From: Candidatus Cloacimonadota bacterium
GTDB taxonomy: Bacteria; Cloacimonadota; Cloacimonadia; Cloacimonadales; WRIO01
Reading direction: 5' to 3'
DNA length: 43,451 nucleotides
Assembly (NCBI GenBank): GCA_020532185.1
Contig: JAJBBH010000103.1
Location: 1-43,451 of the forward strand
The position numbers were made by a program, and so were the translations under genes. The notes under the pieces were generated by a model. That model was not told the origin of the DNA. It worked only from the letters and a program-made list of their open reading frames with translations, and ran no database searches. Of this stretch, positions 32,765-43,450 are shown piece by piece (the stretch's first letter is position 1; each line of letters opens with the position of its first letter).

Positions 32765-35074
32765 TTGAAAAAAACCTTACTTTTAACAATATGCTTGATA
32801 ACTCTTTTAGGGCTTTATGCTCAACAACCACCTGCAGATTATTATCACAGATATGAACAAATGAAAGCTGTGATGGATTCATTGGCTGCTGCTGCACCAG
32901 GCTATGTTCGTGTTGATTCTATTGGATATACACAAGTACTTGAACAACCAATTTGGGCTATAAAACTGAGCCAAAATGCTGCTGTTGATAGAGATGTACC
33001 AAGACTTCTTTTTATCGGAGATATACACTCTGAAGAGATTATTGGGCAAGAAATTATTATGTCTAATATCAAAGAATTTGTGCAAAATAGAAATCAACAA
33101 CCATATCGTAATTGGTTTCAAAGACTCGAAATGTGGTTTGTGCCATGTATGAACCCTGATGGACTATCTATTGTGATGAGCGGACAAGATTTGACTTATA
33201 GAAAAAACCTCAGAGACAACAATTTGAATGGAGTGTTTGATTTTGTGCCTGGACAAGGTGGCGACATTGACGGTGTTGACTTGAATAGAAACTTTGGCTC
33301 GCATTGGGTGCATGGAGACACTCTGTATGCCTCATCAGGATATGAAATATACGACTATTATAGAGGACCAGCACCTTTTTCAGAAGCTGAGTCACAAACA
33401 ATAAAAAGATTCATGGAAAAATACCAATTTGTATATTCTGTAATGTGGCACTCAAGCCGAACTGGTAACTTATCTGAAAAAGTATATCCCCCGTTTAATT
33501 TTAAAAATGTAAGACCAGCACCTGATCTTGATATTAATAACTCTATCGGTCAAAACTTTGCAAATAAAATACCCAAACAGTCTGGCTCTGGCTTTTATGA
33601 AAATGCTCCTTCTATGGGAAGAGTATCTACCTCAAATATATGGGCTTATTTAGAATTAGGAACTATCCAATTAGTTGTCGAATGTGGTACATCTGATATC
33701 CAACCAAATCAACAAGTATTGAATTCAACAATAGAACGCTGCACACAAGCAGTGAAATGGCTGTTAAATAGAGCTATGCCAATTAGTGAGCAAAGTATTG
33801 AGCTTTCCTGTTTGACTGGTCTCATAACCGATGCAGTAACAGGTAACCCTCTCAGAGCAGAAATAAAAGTACATGGCAGAGATTCAAAACAATTATCTCC
33901 ACGTATGTCAAATGCAGAGTATGGACGTTATTGGAGACCATTATTGTCTGGAAATTATACAATTACCGTTCAAGCAAAAGGATATGTAAGCCAAACAATT
34001 GACAATGTTGCAGTAAACTATGGTGGATGGAAAAAGGTGAATGTCGCTCTGGAACCATTACCAAGCTATCGAGTGCGTGGAAGCGTTAAAATGAATAATC
34101 AAGCTGTGAACTCAACGATTGTCATATCTGACATAGTACCTGACACCCTGTTTTGTGAAAATGGTGAGTTTGATATTTATCGAAGTGAAGGAGAGCACAG
34201 CTTTACAGTCTTTACTGAAAATAATATCAGCACTAAGAAAACAGTTGATATACAAGGTATGAGCTATTTGTCATTTAATCTTAATGATGAGGAGATAATC
34301 TTTAATGATAACTTTGATAATGGCTTGGCAAATTGGGATGTAGAAGGTCCATGGACAACTGTATTTGATGAAAACCGACACTTTGCTGCTGATAGTTGGG
34401 GAGGAAAAGGCTTATATCAATCTAATTGCGATGTTTGGATAATAAATAGCGAAGCAATAGACTTGCCAGCAGATAGCGATAAAGATATAAATATGGTTGT
34501 TGAACATCGTATTTACACTGAATGGGAGCATGACTTTGTAACAATTGATATCTCAACAGACCAAGAAAATTGGACAAATTTATTCAGAGAAGCTGGGCAA
34601 TATGATAATTGGCACAAAACTTTTATACCACTAAATGACTATCGTGGAGAAAGCGTTTACTTTAGATTTAGATTAAAAGATGGGCTTGAAGGCGATGTAA
34701 ATATGCCCGAACTTACCGATCCAGGCTGGGATATTGATAATATTTGTATTGCTTCATTCTCACCAGAATTTGTAAGTAATAATAGCCCAACAGCTATAAA
34801 ACCTGATATTCGACTGAAAGGAAATTACCCAAATCCATTTAACCCTGAAACAAGAATTGAGTTTGTTATTGAACAAGACCATGTAGAAAATGCAAATATC
34901 GAAATATTCAATATCAAAGGACAAAAAGTACAGACTTTGCCTATCGGACTAAATGAGATGCGTAGCCAACACGTTGTTTGGCATAATAATAGACTAAGTT
35001 CTGGTATATATTTCTATCGACTCAATATCAATGGCTCAAGCTATGGAATAAAAAAAGCTGTATTGCTTAAATAA
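32765..35074 (+). CDS. Secreted M14 zinc carboxypeptidase with C-terminal sorting domain
   Basis: A 769-residue exported metallocarboxypeptidase. The start is TTG, because GGAGG lies 4 bases upstream and the next residues form a signal peptide (1-19). Extending the frame to 32594 would enter the MFS gene. Zinc ligands are His88 and Glu91 (IHSEE) and His229 (WHSS). Substrate residues are Arg150 and Asn174-Arg175 (NRNF), and the general base is Glu306 (VVECG). Then come a carboxypeptidase-regulatory-like module (about 385-460) and a MAM or jelly-roll-like region (about 540-680). An 82-residue YPNPFNP sorting domain completes it, with FNIKGQ and SSGIYF motifs. It removes C-terminal residues of peptides outside the cell. 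A strong terminator follows. Confidence 0.92.
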   Translation: MKKTLLLTICLITLLGLYAQQPPADYYHRYEQMKAVMDSLAAAAPGYVRVDSIGYTQVLEQPIWAIKLSQNAAVDRDVPRLLFIGDIHSEEIIGQEIIMSNIKEFVQNRNQQPYRNWFQRLEMWFVPCMNPDGLSIVMSGQDLTYRKNLRDNNLNGVFDFVPGQGGDIDGVDLNRNFGSHWVHGDTLYASSGYEIYDYYRGPAPFSEAESQTIKRFMEKYQFVYSVMWHSSRTGNLSEKVYPPFNFKNVRPAPDLDINNSIGQNFANKIPKQSGSGFYENAPSMGRVSTSNIWAYLELGTIQLVVECGTSDIQPNQQVLNSTIERCTQAVKWLLNRAMPISEQSIELSCLTGLITDAVTGNPLRAEIKVHGRDSKQLSPRMSNAEYGRYWRPLLSGNYTITVQAKGYVSQTIDNVAVNYGGWKKVNVALEPLPSYRVRGSVKMNNQAVNSTIVISDIVPDTLFCENGEFDIYRSEGEHSFTVFTENNISTKKTVDIQGMSYLSFNLNDEEIIFNDNFDNGLANWDVEGPWTTVFDENRHFAADSWGGKGLYQSNCDVWIINSEAIDLPADSDKDINMVVEHRIYTEWEHDFVTIDISTDQENWTNLFREAGQYDNWHKTFIPLNDYRGESVYFRFRLKDGLEGDVNMPELTDPGWDIDNICIASFSPEFVSNNSPTAIKPDIRLKGNYPNPFNPETRIEFVIEQDHVENANIEIFNIKGQKVQTLPIGLNEMRSQHVVWHNNRLSSGIYFYRLNINGSSYGIKKAVLLK

Positions 35075-35097
35075 ATAATAATACTTTAAAATACTTT

Positions 35098-35122
35098 AGC
35101 CACCTATTAGGTGGCTTTTTTT
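35098..35122 (+). terminator. Rho-independent terminator
   Basis: A perfect 7-base-pair stem AGCCACC/GGTGGCT with a 5-base loop (TATTA) is followed by six T after the last stem base. It lies 24 bases after the carboxypeptidase stop. Confidence 0.92.
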
Positions 35123-35254
35123 AATACTCGTATATAGCAATGGCTTCATTTGAAAAGGATTGATTTTCTCTGTACTTTAATATAAGGTATAAAGCGTGTA
35201 TTTAATATGGATATCTTTTGTGGCACCTATTTTATAGCATTCACCAAAAATCTA

Positions 35255-35282
35255 TTGACAAAAAAAAGCCTATTTATTAAAT
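35255..35282 (+). promoter_or_regulatory. Promoter of secA
   Basis: TTGACA is followed by TTAAAT after 16 bases (or TAAATG after 17). The start would be near 35289, about 20 bases before the ATG chosen for secA. That argues against the earlier ATG at 35289. Confidence 0.5.
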
Positions 35283-35309
35283 GTAAAAATGCAAGAATGT
35301 GAGGGAAAT

Positions 35310-38300
35310 ATGATTGAAAAAATAATAAAATTCTTCTTCGGAGATAGAAAAGAAAAAGAACTAAAAAAAGTTCTGCCTATCATTGAAGCAATAAACAGAG
35401 AGTTTGAACAACTAAACACTCTTAATAATGAAGAATTAAAAGAAAAAGTAAATGATATACGAGAAGAAATCCAGCAAGCATTAAAACCATTAGAAATTGA
35501 GCTTGAAAGACTTAGAAAAGAATATCAAGAAACCGCTGATGAAAAAGATAAAAATGCTATCAGCAATACAATAGATGAAAAAGCAAAATACTTAAAAGAG
35601 TTTACTCAGTCTATTCTCGATGATAATCTTATAGACGTATTTGCTATTGTCAAAGAAACATGCCGCAGATTGGTCGGACATAAATATAATGTGCGCGGGC
35701 ATGAAGTTGTCTGGGACATGGTACCTTTTGATGTCCAGCTTATTGGCGGTATTGCTTTGCATCAAGGAAATATTGCAGAAATGGCAACTGGAGAGGGTAA
35801 AACTCTGGTAGCAACTCTGCCTTTATTCTTAAATGCATTGACAGGACGGGGCGTTCATTTAGTTACTGTAAACGATTATCTTGTGCAACGTGACGCAGAA
35901 TGGATGAGCCCAATCTTTGACTTTCATGATATCTCTGTTGGCACAATAGCCAATAATATGCCATCTAATCTTCGAAAAGAAGCATATGAATGTGATATTA
36001 CTTATGGCACAAATAGTGAGTTTGGTTTTGATTATCTGAGAGATAATATGGCTGTTAGCTCTGAACAGCTTGTGCAAAGAAATCACTTCTTTGCAATTAT
36101 TGACGAGGCAGACTCTGTCTTAATTGATGAGGCACGAACCCCTTTAATCATATCAGGTCCTGTTGCTGATAGTAAAAATTACTATACAGATATAAACCCT
36201 ATTATTAAAAAGTTAGTATACATGCAAAACCAATTTGTGCAAAGACTTATGTCAGAAATAAGAGCTTTACAAAATAAAGAGTCTTTTAGCAGTGAAGATA
36301 GTAATGAGTTAGGTAGAAAACTATTGCTTGTTAAAAGAGGTGCACCCAAAAATAAAGCCTTCATCAAATTGATGAAAGAGCCAGATTTGAAAAAGCTTGT
36401 GCAAGACTATGAAGGCTGGATGCTTAGAGATAAAACAATGCACGAAATTGATGAAGAACTATTCTATTCAATAGAAGAGGCAAATCACAGTGCTGATCTT
36501 TGTGAAAAAGGGCAAAATGAGCTGTCCAAGCTGTTCCCAAACCTTTTTGTTGTGGAGCATCTTGACGAAGCATTATCAAATATTGAACAAAATGAAGAGC
36601 TGAGCCAAGAAGAAAAAGCCCGTCAAAAAGAGAGAAAAACATCAGAATATATACAAAAAAGTGAATATTTGCATAATATCTCTCAGCTTATCAAAGCTTA
36701 TGCTCTGTTTGAAAAAGATGTTGAATATGTCGTGGTTGACAATAAAGTGATGATTGTTGATGAGTTTACAGGACGTATGATGCCTGGACGCAGATTCAGC
36801 GATGGTCTTCACCAAGCATTAGAAGCAAAAGAAAATGTAACAATTGAGGACGCAACTCAAACTTATGCAACTATTACCTTGCAAAACTTCTTTAGAATGT
36901 ATGATAAACTAAGTGGTATGACAGGTACTGCAATTACAGAAGAATCTGAATTTCATGAAATATATAAAATGTCTGTAAAAGTAATTCCAACTAATGAACA
37001 AATAACACGCTTAGATTATGACGACCTCATCTATCTGACTAAAAATGAAAAATACTCGGCAATAATTGATGAGATTGAATATTGGCACAAACAAAATAAG
37101 CCTGTGCTTGTGGGTACTATTACTGTTGAAGTAAGTGAAATTTTAAGCCGCCTTTTAAAAAGAAAGAATATCGCGCACAATGTTTTGAATGCTAAATATC
37201 ATGAAAAAGAAGCTGAAATTGTCGCTTTGGCAGGACAACCAGGTGCTGTAACAATAGCAACAAACATGGCAGGACGTGGTACTGATATTAAGCTTGGGAA
37301 AAGTGTAATTACACAAATAAAAGAAAACTATCATGGACTACCAAAAATAGTGTCTGAAGAGATACCTTTTGGTCAACCCATCGATGGCTTGCATATAATA
37401 GGCACGGAAAGACACGAGAGTCGCAGAATTGACATGCAGCTACGTGGTCGTGCAGGAAGACAAGGAGATCCAGGTACATCAAGATTTTACTTATCTTTGG
37501 AAGATGACTTGATGAGACTGTTTGGCTCTGATAGAATAACCGGACTCTTGCAAAGAGCTGGCTTAAAAAGCGGCGAAGCAATTACGCATCCATGGATGAC
37601 TAATGCCGTTGAAAAAGCTCAAAAAAGAGTGGAAGAACAGAACTTTGAAATAAGAAAACAGTTGATTAAATATGATGAAGTAATGAATCAACAAAGGGAA
37701 GTGATTTATACTTATCGAAGAAACGTGTTAAAAGGCTATGATTTAAAGCTAGATATTGAAGATATGATAAAAAACTCGATGGAAAAACTCGTGCTCACTC
37801 ACACAGAAGGTATTCCATACTCTGAAGACTGGCCACTTGATAGAATTAGAAATTGGTTGGCAGTTCAACTAAATATTAAGATTGCCCAAGATGAATTTAA
37901 CTTGCCAAGATTGAGCCAAGAATTACTATATGATGTGATTTGTGAGTTTGCATTAAAAGAATATGAAGCAAGAGAAAAAATGCTCGGTATTGACACTATG
38001 AGAGAAATCGAGAGACGAAGCCTTTTGGAAGTAGTTGACAATGAATGGCGAGACCATTTGCATGAAATGGATATATTGCGAGAAGGAATATCTTTCAGAG
38101 CTTATGCAAATAAAGACCCTCTTATTGAATACAAAACAGAGAGTTTTAAACTATTTGAAGAGCTTATCGTCCGTATTCATGATCAAACAGTTAGACGAGT
38201 TTACAATTCTTATATTGTAACACAAGAGAATATAAAAAACTTACTCGATAATGCAATATTAAAACATGATGATATCTCAGCTTATCAAAGAGCTACATCT

Positions 38301-38450
38301 GGTGCTGAGAATAAAGCTGAGCCTGCAAAAGTTCAACCAGTTAAAAACCTTGATAAAGTTGGACGAAATGATCCATGTCCATGTGGAAGCGGATTGAAAT
38401 ATAAAAAATGTTGCGGGAAAATGGAATCTTTTAATGACAGCAACAATTAA
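35310..38450 (+). CDS. secA: Preprotein translocase ATPase SecA
   Basis: A 1046-residue motor protein that drives unfolded preproteins through SecYEG. Visible motifs are Walker A GEGKT (161-165), the DEAD-like [17 protein letters not shown], the preprotein cross-linking region, and the motif around [25 protein letters not shown]. The zinc-binding SEC-C tail is [15 protein letters not shown]. It is longer than the E. coli protein (about 900). Extra sequence between about 290 and 460 is rich in charged coiled-coil, as in Bacteroidota-type SecA. A GAGGG site supports this start over the in-frame ATG 7 codons upstream, which sits at the predicted transcription start. Confidence 0.97.
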   Translation: MIEKIIKFFFGDRKEKELKKVLPIIEAINREFEQLNTLNNEELKEKVNDIREEIQQALKPLEIELERLRKEYQETADEKDKNAISNTIDEKAKYLKEFTQSILDDNLIDVFAIVKETCRRLVGHKYNVRGHEVVWDMVPFDVQLIGGIALHQGNIAEMATGEGKTLVATLPLFLNALTGRGVHLVTVNDYLVQRDAEWMSPIFDFHDISVGTIANNMPSNLRKEAYECDITYGTNSEFGFDYLRDNMAVSSEQLVQRNHFFAIIDEADSVLIDEARTPLIISGPVADSKNYYTDINPIIKKLVYMQNQFVQRLMSEIRALQNKESFSSEDSNELGRKLLLVKRGAPKNKAFIKLMKEPDLKKLVQDYEGWMLRDKTMHEIDEELFYSIEEANHSADLCEKGQNELSKLFPNLFVVEHLDEALSNIEQNEELSQEEKARQKERKTSEYIQKSEYLHNISQLIKAYALFEKDVEYVVVDNKVMIVDEFTGRMMPGRRFSDGLHQALEAKENVTIEDATQTYATITLQNFFRMYDKLSGMTGTAITEESEFHEIYKMSVKVIPTNEQITRLDYDDLIYLTKNEKYSAIIDEIEYWHKQNKPVLVGTITVEVSEILSRLLKRKNIAHNVLNAKYHEKEAEIVALAGQPGAVTIATNMAGRGTDIKLGKSVITQIKENYHGLPKIVSEEIPFGQPIDGLHIIGTERHESRRIDMQLRGRAGRQGDPGTSRFYLSLEDDLMRLFGSDRITGLLQRAGLKSGEAITHPWMTNAVEKAQKRVEEQNFEIRKQLIKYDEVMNQQREVIYTYRRNVLKGYDLKLDIEDMIKNSMEKLVLTHTEGIPYSEDWPLDRIRNWLAVQLNIKIAQDEFNLPRLSQELLYDVICEFALKEYEAREKMLGIDTMREIERRSLLEVVDNEWRDHLHEMDILREGISFRAYANKDPLIEYKTESFKLFEELIVRIHDQTVRRVYNSYIVTQENIKNLLDNAILKHDDISAYQRATSGAENKAEPAKVQPVKNLDKVGRNDPCPCGSGLKYKKCCGKMESFNDSNN

Positions 38451-38502
38451 TTCGATTATATTATTAGAAAGCTATTCTTAGTTTGTTGAAAGGAATAATA
38501 TT

Positions 38503-38940
38503 ATGAGAAAGAAAGTAGATACTCTGCAAGAGATGATGGATAAAATAAGAAAATTAGAAGAACTTACAGGTGATAAGAACCTTAAAAATAGTAAAATGAT
38601 TGAACAATTGATTAATAAATATCTCTCTAAGAAAATCAAAAACTTTAATAATAGAATTATGAGCGAAAATGAAAAGAAGGTTTTAACAAATGATGCCTTT
38701 TCATATTTGTTAAGTCTTGTAAATAACGAAGTTTTACTATATACTGAGTTTGAAAAAGTATTAAATATATTAATCCAATTTAGCGATGAAATGGATAAAC
38801 CTTTGGATGAGTTGAGTGTAATTTTATTGCTTGAGATGATGAGTTATGCCAACTATGATGAAGATATTATCAGACATATAATAAAATTGTATCTTAGCAC
38901 ACCTGAACTTATGCATGACCTAAATTATATAGCTCATTAA
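38503..38940 (+). CDS. Hypothetical protein between secA and topA
   Basis: A 145-residue cytoplasmic protein, all-helical by composition and rich in Lys, Glu, Leu and Met. No signal, membrane helix, Cys motif or catalytic signature is visible. In many bacteria a small gene (smg, DUF494) precedes topA, but I cannot find clear Smg motifs here, so that is only positional. GAAAGGAATAA lies before the ATG. It is 52 bases after secA and 39 before topA, so probably co-transcribed. Confidence 0.7.
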   Translation: MRKKVDTLQEMMDKIRKLEELTGDKNLKNSKMIEQLINKYLSKKIKNFNNRIMSENEKKVLTNDAFSYLLSLVNNEVLLYTEFEKVLNILIQFSDEMDKPLDELSVILLLEMMSYANYDEDIIRHIIKLYLSTPELMHDLNYIAH

Positions 38941-38979
38941 AAATAACATCTCGTTTGTTGTGATATAGAAAGGAATAAA

Positions 38980-41364
38980 ATGGCAAAGCCACTAATAATC
39001 GTAGAGTCTCCCGCTAAAGCCAAAACTATCGGGAAGTTTTTAAATAACCAATTCGTGGTCAAAGCATCAATGGGACATATTCGAGACCTACCTAAAAAAG
39101 AATTGGGTGTAGACGTAGATAATAATTTTAAACCAAAATATATAAATGACAGCTCAAAAAAGAAGATAATTGACGAACTTAAAAAATACGCAAAAGAAGC
39201 ACCATCAATCTATTTGGCATCTGACCATGACCGCGAAGGAGAATCGATTGCATGGCATTTAGCTCAGGTGCTAAATAAAGAGAGTAAAAATAAGCCTGTT
39301 TATCGAATTGTGTTTAATGAAATAACAAAAAAAGCGATTCAAGAAGCTGTTGAAAAGCCTGGCAAAATTAATGAAAATAAAGTTGATGCTCAACAAGCAA
39401 GACGTGTCTTAGACCGCATTGTAGGATATAGAATAAGCCCCCTTTTATGGAAAACTATCAGTTCGTCAAACTTGAGTGCAGGTAGAGTTCAGTCAGTTGC
39501 TCTTAGGCTAATCTGCGAACGAAATGAAGAGATTCAAAAGTTTGTACCAGAAGAATATTGGACAATTGAGTCTGAATTCTGGAGAGACAATCTGCCACCT
39601 TTCAAAGCTATACTTAATAAATACGACGACAAGAAAATTAAATTAGAGAATAAAGAGCAAAGCGATGAAATAATAAATGATATTTTAAATAATCAAGCTG
39701 TTTTAAGCTCTTTACAAAAAAGTGAACGCCTAATACAACCACAAGCACCATATATCACTTCTACTCTGCAACAAGATGCAGCAAGGATTTTGAACTTTTC
39801 AGGCAAAAAAACAATGATGTTAGCACAAAACTTATATGAAGGTATGGATATAGGAGGAGAGTCGCTTGGTCTGATTACCTATATGAGAACTGACTCGGTG
39901 AGAATTGCAGACGAAGCAGTCCAAAATGCACGTGAATTTATTAATAAAGAAATCGGCGATAAGTATCTCAATAAATTTGTTCGTACTTTTAAAAATAAAA
40001 GCGAGTCTCAAGATGCACACGAAGCTATAAGACCAACATATCCATGGCGTACACCAGAATCTTTGCAAAAATACCTAAACCCCGACCAATTTAAAATGTA
40101 TCAAATCATTTGGCAAAGATTTATTGCAACTCAAATGACACCAGTAAAACTTAACTCTGTTAAAATCGATATAAGCTGTGGTAAAGCACTTTTTACCACT
40201 TCTGGTTCAGTAATAATCGATGATGGTTTTTATAAAGTATATCCTTATGTGAATATTGCTCTTGGTGAAAATATACATCCTGATTATGCTGAAAATGATA
40301 ATCTTGAAATGAAAAAGCCAACAGGAAAACAACATTTTACAAAAGCACCCTCCGCTTTTACAGAAGCTCAGTTAATTAAACTACTTGAGTCTTTAGGGAT
40401 TGGCAGGCCCTCAACATATGCCTCGATTACCAATACAATCTTAGAGCGTGAATATGTAAAAATGATAGAAAAACGCTTTTTCCCAACTGACTTGGGTATC
40501 TTGGTCAATCGTTTCTTAGTACATTATTTTGATAATCTTTTTAATGTAAAATTTACTGCAGAAATGGAAGATAAACTTGATAATGTAGAATATGGTAAAC
40601 AATTATGGGTGGACCTTTTAAAGAGTTATTACGAAATAATTATGCAATTGATTGACAAGGTAAAGATTACTGAAGCCCGCGAATTGATGACAGAAGAAAC
40701 TGACATCAAATGTGAGAAATGTGGGCATAATATGATAATTAAAAATGGCAGAAATGGACAGTATCTTGCATGCTCAAACTACCCCAAATGCCAAAATATT
40801 AAGAGCTTTACGCGAACTGATGATGGCAAAATAGAAGTTTTGGAGAAAAAGGACACTTTAACTGATATTATGTGCGAAAAATGTGGCTCGCCAATGGCAG
40901 TTAAAAAAAGCAAAAATGGAGAGTTTCTCGGCTGTAGCAACTATCCAAAATGTAAAACAATTGTCAATTTTTCAAGAGATAAAGATGGAAACATAGTAAT
41001 AGATAAGCCAAAACATACTGGAGAGAAATGCCCTGAGTGCGGTAAGCCACTTGTAATAAGGAAAGGCAGATATGGAGAGTTTTTCTCTTGTTCTGGCTAT
41101 CCAGAATGTAAGTTTATTCGCTCTATGACTTCTGGTGTAAAATGCCCAAAGTGTAAAGAAGGCGAACTTGTCTCCAAAAAGGGTGCAAAAAATCGTAATT
41201 TCTATGCCTGTTCAAGGTACCCAGATTGCGATTATATAGCACCACATAAACCCATCGCTCTTAGTTGTATTGAATGCAAACACCCATATTTGGAAGAAAT
41301 GACAGACAAGGCAACTAAAACAAAGTATAAGAAATGCCCAAACTGTGGGAAAGAATACTATTAA
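38980..41364 (+). CDS. topA: DNA topoisomerase I
   Basis: A 794-residue type IA topoisomerase that relaxes negative supercoils. The TOPRIM motif residues are Glu9 (IVESPAKA) and Asp82/Asp84 (SDHDREGE). The active-site tyrosine is Tyr301 in GLITYMRTDS. From about 590 onward there are four Cys4 zinc-ribbon modules with CSNYPKC-type second halves, and a fifth CxxC...CPNC ribbon at the end that helps bind single-stranded DNA. AAAGGAATAAA precedes the ATG. Confidence 0.97.
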   Translation: MAKPLIIVESPAKAKTIGKFLNNQFVVKASMGHIRDLPKKELGVDVDNNFKPKYINDSSKKKIIDELKKYAKEAPSIYLASDHDREGESIAWHLAQVLNKESKNKPVYRIVFNEITKKAIQEAVEKPGKINENKVDAQQARRVLDRIVGYRISPLLWKTISSSNLSAGRVQSVALRLICERNEEIQKFVPEEYWTIESEFWRDNLPPFKAILNKYDDKKIKLENKEQSDEIINDILNNQAVLSSLQKSERLIQPQAPYITSTLQQDAARILNFSGKKTMMLAQNLYEGMDIGGESLGLITYMRTDSVRIADEAVQNAREFINKEIGDKYLNKFVRTFKNKSESQDAHEAIRPTYPWRTPESLQKYLNPDQFKMYQIIWQRFIATQMTPVKLNSVKIDISCGKALFTTSGSVIIDDGFYKVYPYVNIALGENIHPDYAENDNLEMKKPTGKQHFTKAPSAFTEAQLIKLLESLGIGRPSTYASITNTILEREYVKMIEKRFFPTDLGILVNRFLVHYFDNLFNVKFTAEMEDKLDNVEYGKQLWVDLLKSYYEIIMQLIDKVKITEARELMTEETDIKCEKCGHNMIIKNGRNGQYLACSNYPKCQNIKSFTRTDDGKIEVLEKKDTLTDIMCEKCGSPMAVKKSKNGEFLGCSNYPKCKTIVNFSRDKDGNIVIDKPKHTGEKCPECGKPLVIRKGRYGEFFSCSGYPECKFIRSMTSGVKCPKCKEGELVSKKGAKNRNFYACSRYPDCDYIAPHKPIALSCIECKHPYLEEMTDKATKTKYKKCPNCGKEYY

Positions 41365-41391
41365 TCCTCTATTATATTATTAGGATGGTCT

Positions 41392-42660
41392 ATGCATTTT
41401 TTAGATAGTGTGATAAGCAGCTTACAGACTATTATGAGTCATAAAATGCGTTCATTTTTGACTCTATTGGGTATTATTATTGGTATTACAGCCGTCGTCG
41501 CTATGTTTTCATCAATATATGGCATCAAAGCTATTATGAAAGAAAATATGGAGAATATGGGTTTTAACAACTCTTTATACGTGATGCAAAAAAGAGAAAA
41601 TAGCTCATCTGGTGGAAGGCATTTTGGCGGAATGATGCGTTATAATAGGACAAGTAGGAAAAGTAAGCCTGTAAATTATCGAGACTTTGAATATATAAAA
41701 GCGAAAGCCCAATATAAATATATTTATGGGATGGTCGAAAATTGGCAAAAAACATCAACTGATGAATGGATACTCTTAAAATCCACAAATAATGATTTTT
41801 TCAAATCAAAATCGTATGAATTAAGTCAAGGTAGATACTTCAACAACTTTGAAGAAAAAAATGCTGAAAATGTTTGTATTATAGGGCACCTTTTTGCTGA
41901 GGAAGTACTGAATGATACTAATCCTATAGGAAAACTAATTACTGTTGGTAAAAAACAATATAATGTAATCGGGGTATTAGGTGCTGATAAACTGAACACC
42001 AAAGCAGGCTTTAGTTTTAACCCGTGGGAACGTCGAATGGAATTAAGAGCAGTCTATGTGCCTCTAAAAACAGGTTCTACATACTTTAGAAACAATAAAA
42101 CTATTGACTTTATTTATTTGCAAGCAGAAGATGGTGAAAGCTTTGCAAAATTGAAGACAGATATTACTCAATTACTACTTTCACGACGAAACATGTCTCA
42201 TGATTTTGATTTTGAAGATATTGGCTCTATGTTTATAACAATCAATCAAGAGATGGATGAAATGCTAAAGAAATGGAATCTCACACTAATGGCTATTGCT
42301 TCTGTATCATTGATTGTTGGCGGTATTGGCTTATTTAGTACTTTGCTTATTTCAATAAATGAACGTATGATGGAGATTGGTGTTAGAAAATCACTCGGTG
42401 CAACAGATAAAGATATCTTCTTCTATTTTATTATGGAAGCTCTTGTTTTATCATTTATTGCGGCAGTAATTGGCATTTCACTCGGAGTAATTTTAGTCAA
42501 AAGCATGGGAGCTGCAATGGGTTCTCAATTGGTAATATCTGCTTGGAGCTTGATAATCGGATTGTCTTTTGCTTTTGCAATAGGCTTATTATCGGGTATT
42601 TTCCCAGCTTATAAGGCTTCTTCTATCGATCCAATTCAAGCAATCTATTACTTTGAATAA
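41392..42660 (+). CDS. MacB/FtsX-type ABC permease
   Basis: A 422-residue inner-membrane protein with the MacB layout: one helix after a short N-terminal amphipathic segment (MRSFLTLLGIIIGI), a periplasmic domain of about 250 residues, and three C-terminal helices. The last part has NERMMEIGVRKSLGAT and PAYKASSIDP, which are typical of FtsX/MacB permeases. Such proteins move lipoproteins, peptides or mechanical signals using a separate ATPase and often a membrane-fusion protein. Neither is adjacent here. It lies 27 bases after topA with AGGA upstream of the ATG. Confidence 0.87.
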   Translation: MHFLDSVISSLQTIMSHKMRSFLTLLGIIIGITAVVAMFSSIYGIKAIMKENMENMGFNNSLYVMQKRENSSSGGRHFGGMMRYNRTSRKSKPVNYRDFEYIKAKAQYKYIYGMVENWQKTSTDEWILLKSTNNDFFKSKSYELSQGRYFNNFEEKNAENVCIIGHLFAEEVLNDTNPIGKLITVGKKQYNVIGVLGADKLNTKAGFSFNPWERRMELRAVYVPLKTGSTYFRNNKTIDFIYLQAEDGESFAKLKTDITQLLLSRRNMSHDFDFEDIGSMFITINQEMDEMLKKWNLTLMAIASVSLIVGGIGLFSTLLISINERMMEIGVRKSLGATDKDIFFYFIMEALVLSFIAAVIGISLGVILVKSMGAAMGSQLVISAWSLIIGLSFAFAIGLLSGIFPAYKASSIDPIQAIYYFE

Positions 42661-42916
42661 TTTCATACTTTCTGTATATTCTGATTTTATATCAATTATT
42701 CATTAATGAAGCTGATTATTAGAGCCTATTGTTTTGCTTTTAAATCCAATAAAATTACCTCAATTAGAAGCTCAGATAACTTAAAGCAGAAATACTTGTT
42801 CAATTATTATTAATTTTTCTTTATTAACTGTGATTTCTAAGGTCTTATTAAAAGTCTAATAATAAATAAGTTAAGCAGACATACGATATTTATTTTGCAA
42901 TAAAGTTATTTTTATC

Positions 42917-42944
42917 TTGACACGATTACCCTATATCGTAAATT
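42917..42944 (+). promoter_or_regulatory. Promoter of the fMet-Met-Arg-His tRNA cluster
   Basis: TTGACA is followed after 16 bases by TAAATT, 12 bases before the first tRNA base. It could drive all four tRNAs. The 296 bases between the permease stop and this tRNA hold nothing else I can support. Confidence 0.5.
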
Positions 42945-42956
42945 GACAGTACATAT

Positions 42957-43032
<76 letters not shown>

Positions 43033-43042
43033 ATAGACGTGC

Positions 43043-43119
43043 GGCGGCGTGGCTCAGTAGGTTAGAGCATCGGAATCATAATCCGCAGGTCCGGGGTTCA
43101 AGTCCCTGCGCCGCTACCA
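43043..43119 (+). tRNA. Elongator tRNA-Met (CAT)
   Basis: A 77-base cloverleaf with encoded CCA. The anticodon loop ATCATAA gives CAT. The acceptor GGCGGCG/CGCCGCT has a G-T first pair, so it is not the initiator. The overall sequence looks like the elongator Met of Bacteroidota/Chlorobiota rather than the Ile-lysidine type, but anticodon CAT alone cannot exclude tRNA-Ile2. Confidence 0.85.
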
Positions 43120-43162
43120 TAGATTTATTTTGCTTTCGTACTAAAGCATATTTTGGTATGAT

Positions 43163-43239
43163 GCGCCAGTAGCTCAGCAGGATAGAGCAACAGCCTTCTA
43201 AGCTGTGGGTCAGGGGTTCGAATCCCTTCTGGCGTGCCA
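43163..43239 (+). tRNA. tRNA-Arg (TCT)
   Basis: A 77-base cloverleaf with encoded CCA. The anticodon stem-loop ACAGC-CTTCTAA-GCTGT gives anticodon TCT. Acceptor GCGCCAG/CTGGCGT with discriminator G73. Confidence 0.95.
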
Positions 43240-43247
43240 TATATTAC

Positions 43248-43323
43248 GGTGGTTGTAGTTCAATGGCAGAGCACCGGATTGTGGTTCCGGGCGTTGTGGG
43301 TTCGAGTCCCATCAGCCACCCCA
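43248..43323 (+). tRNA. tRNA-His (GTG)
   Basis: A 76-base cloverleaf with encoded CCA. The anticodon stem-loop CCGGA-TTGTGGT-TCCGG gives anticodon GTG. An extra G at position -1 faces C73, the standard identity element of histidine tRNA. Confidence 0.96.
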
Positions 43324-43360
43324 TTTTTCTCATATTTTTTGTTGATTGAAAAATTATATC

Positions 43361-43450
43361 TTAGATAAATAGACTGTCGGCTCTTGATGTAGATAGCTCC
43401 AATGCTGCAAAGAGGTCACAAATATGTAACCTGGATGTAAGCAAAGAGAA
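43361..43450 (-). CDS. Possible C-terminal end of an unknown protein
   Basis: A frame is open for 29 codons from the right edge of the window to a TAA. The local base composition is more GC-rich than the intergenic DNA beside it, which hints at coding. The peptide (core LHICDLFAALELSTSRADS) is helical in character but not recognised. It would converge on the tRNA cluster. The call is weak because of its short length. Confidence 0.3.
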   Translation of the reverse strand, partial: FSLLTSRLHICDLFAALELSTSRADSLFI

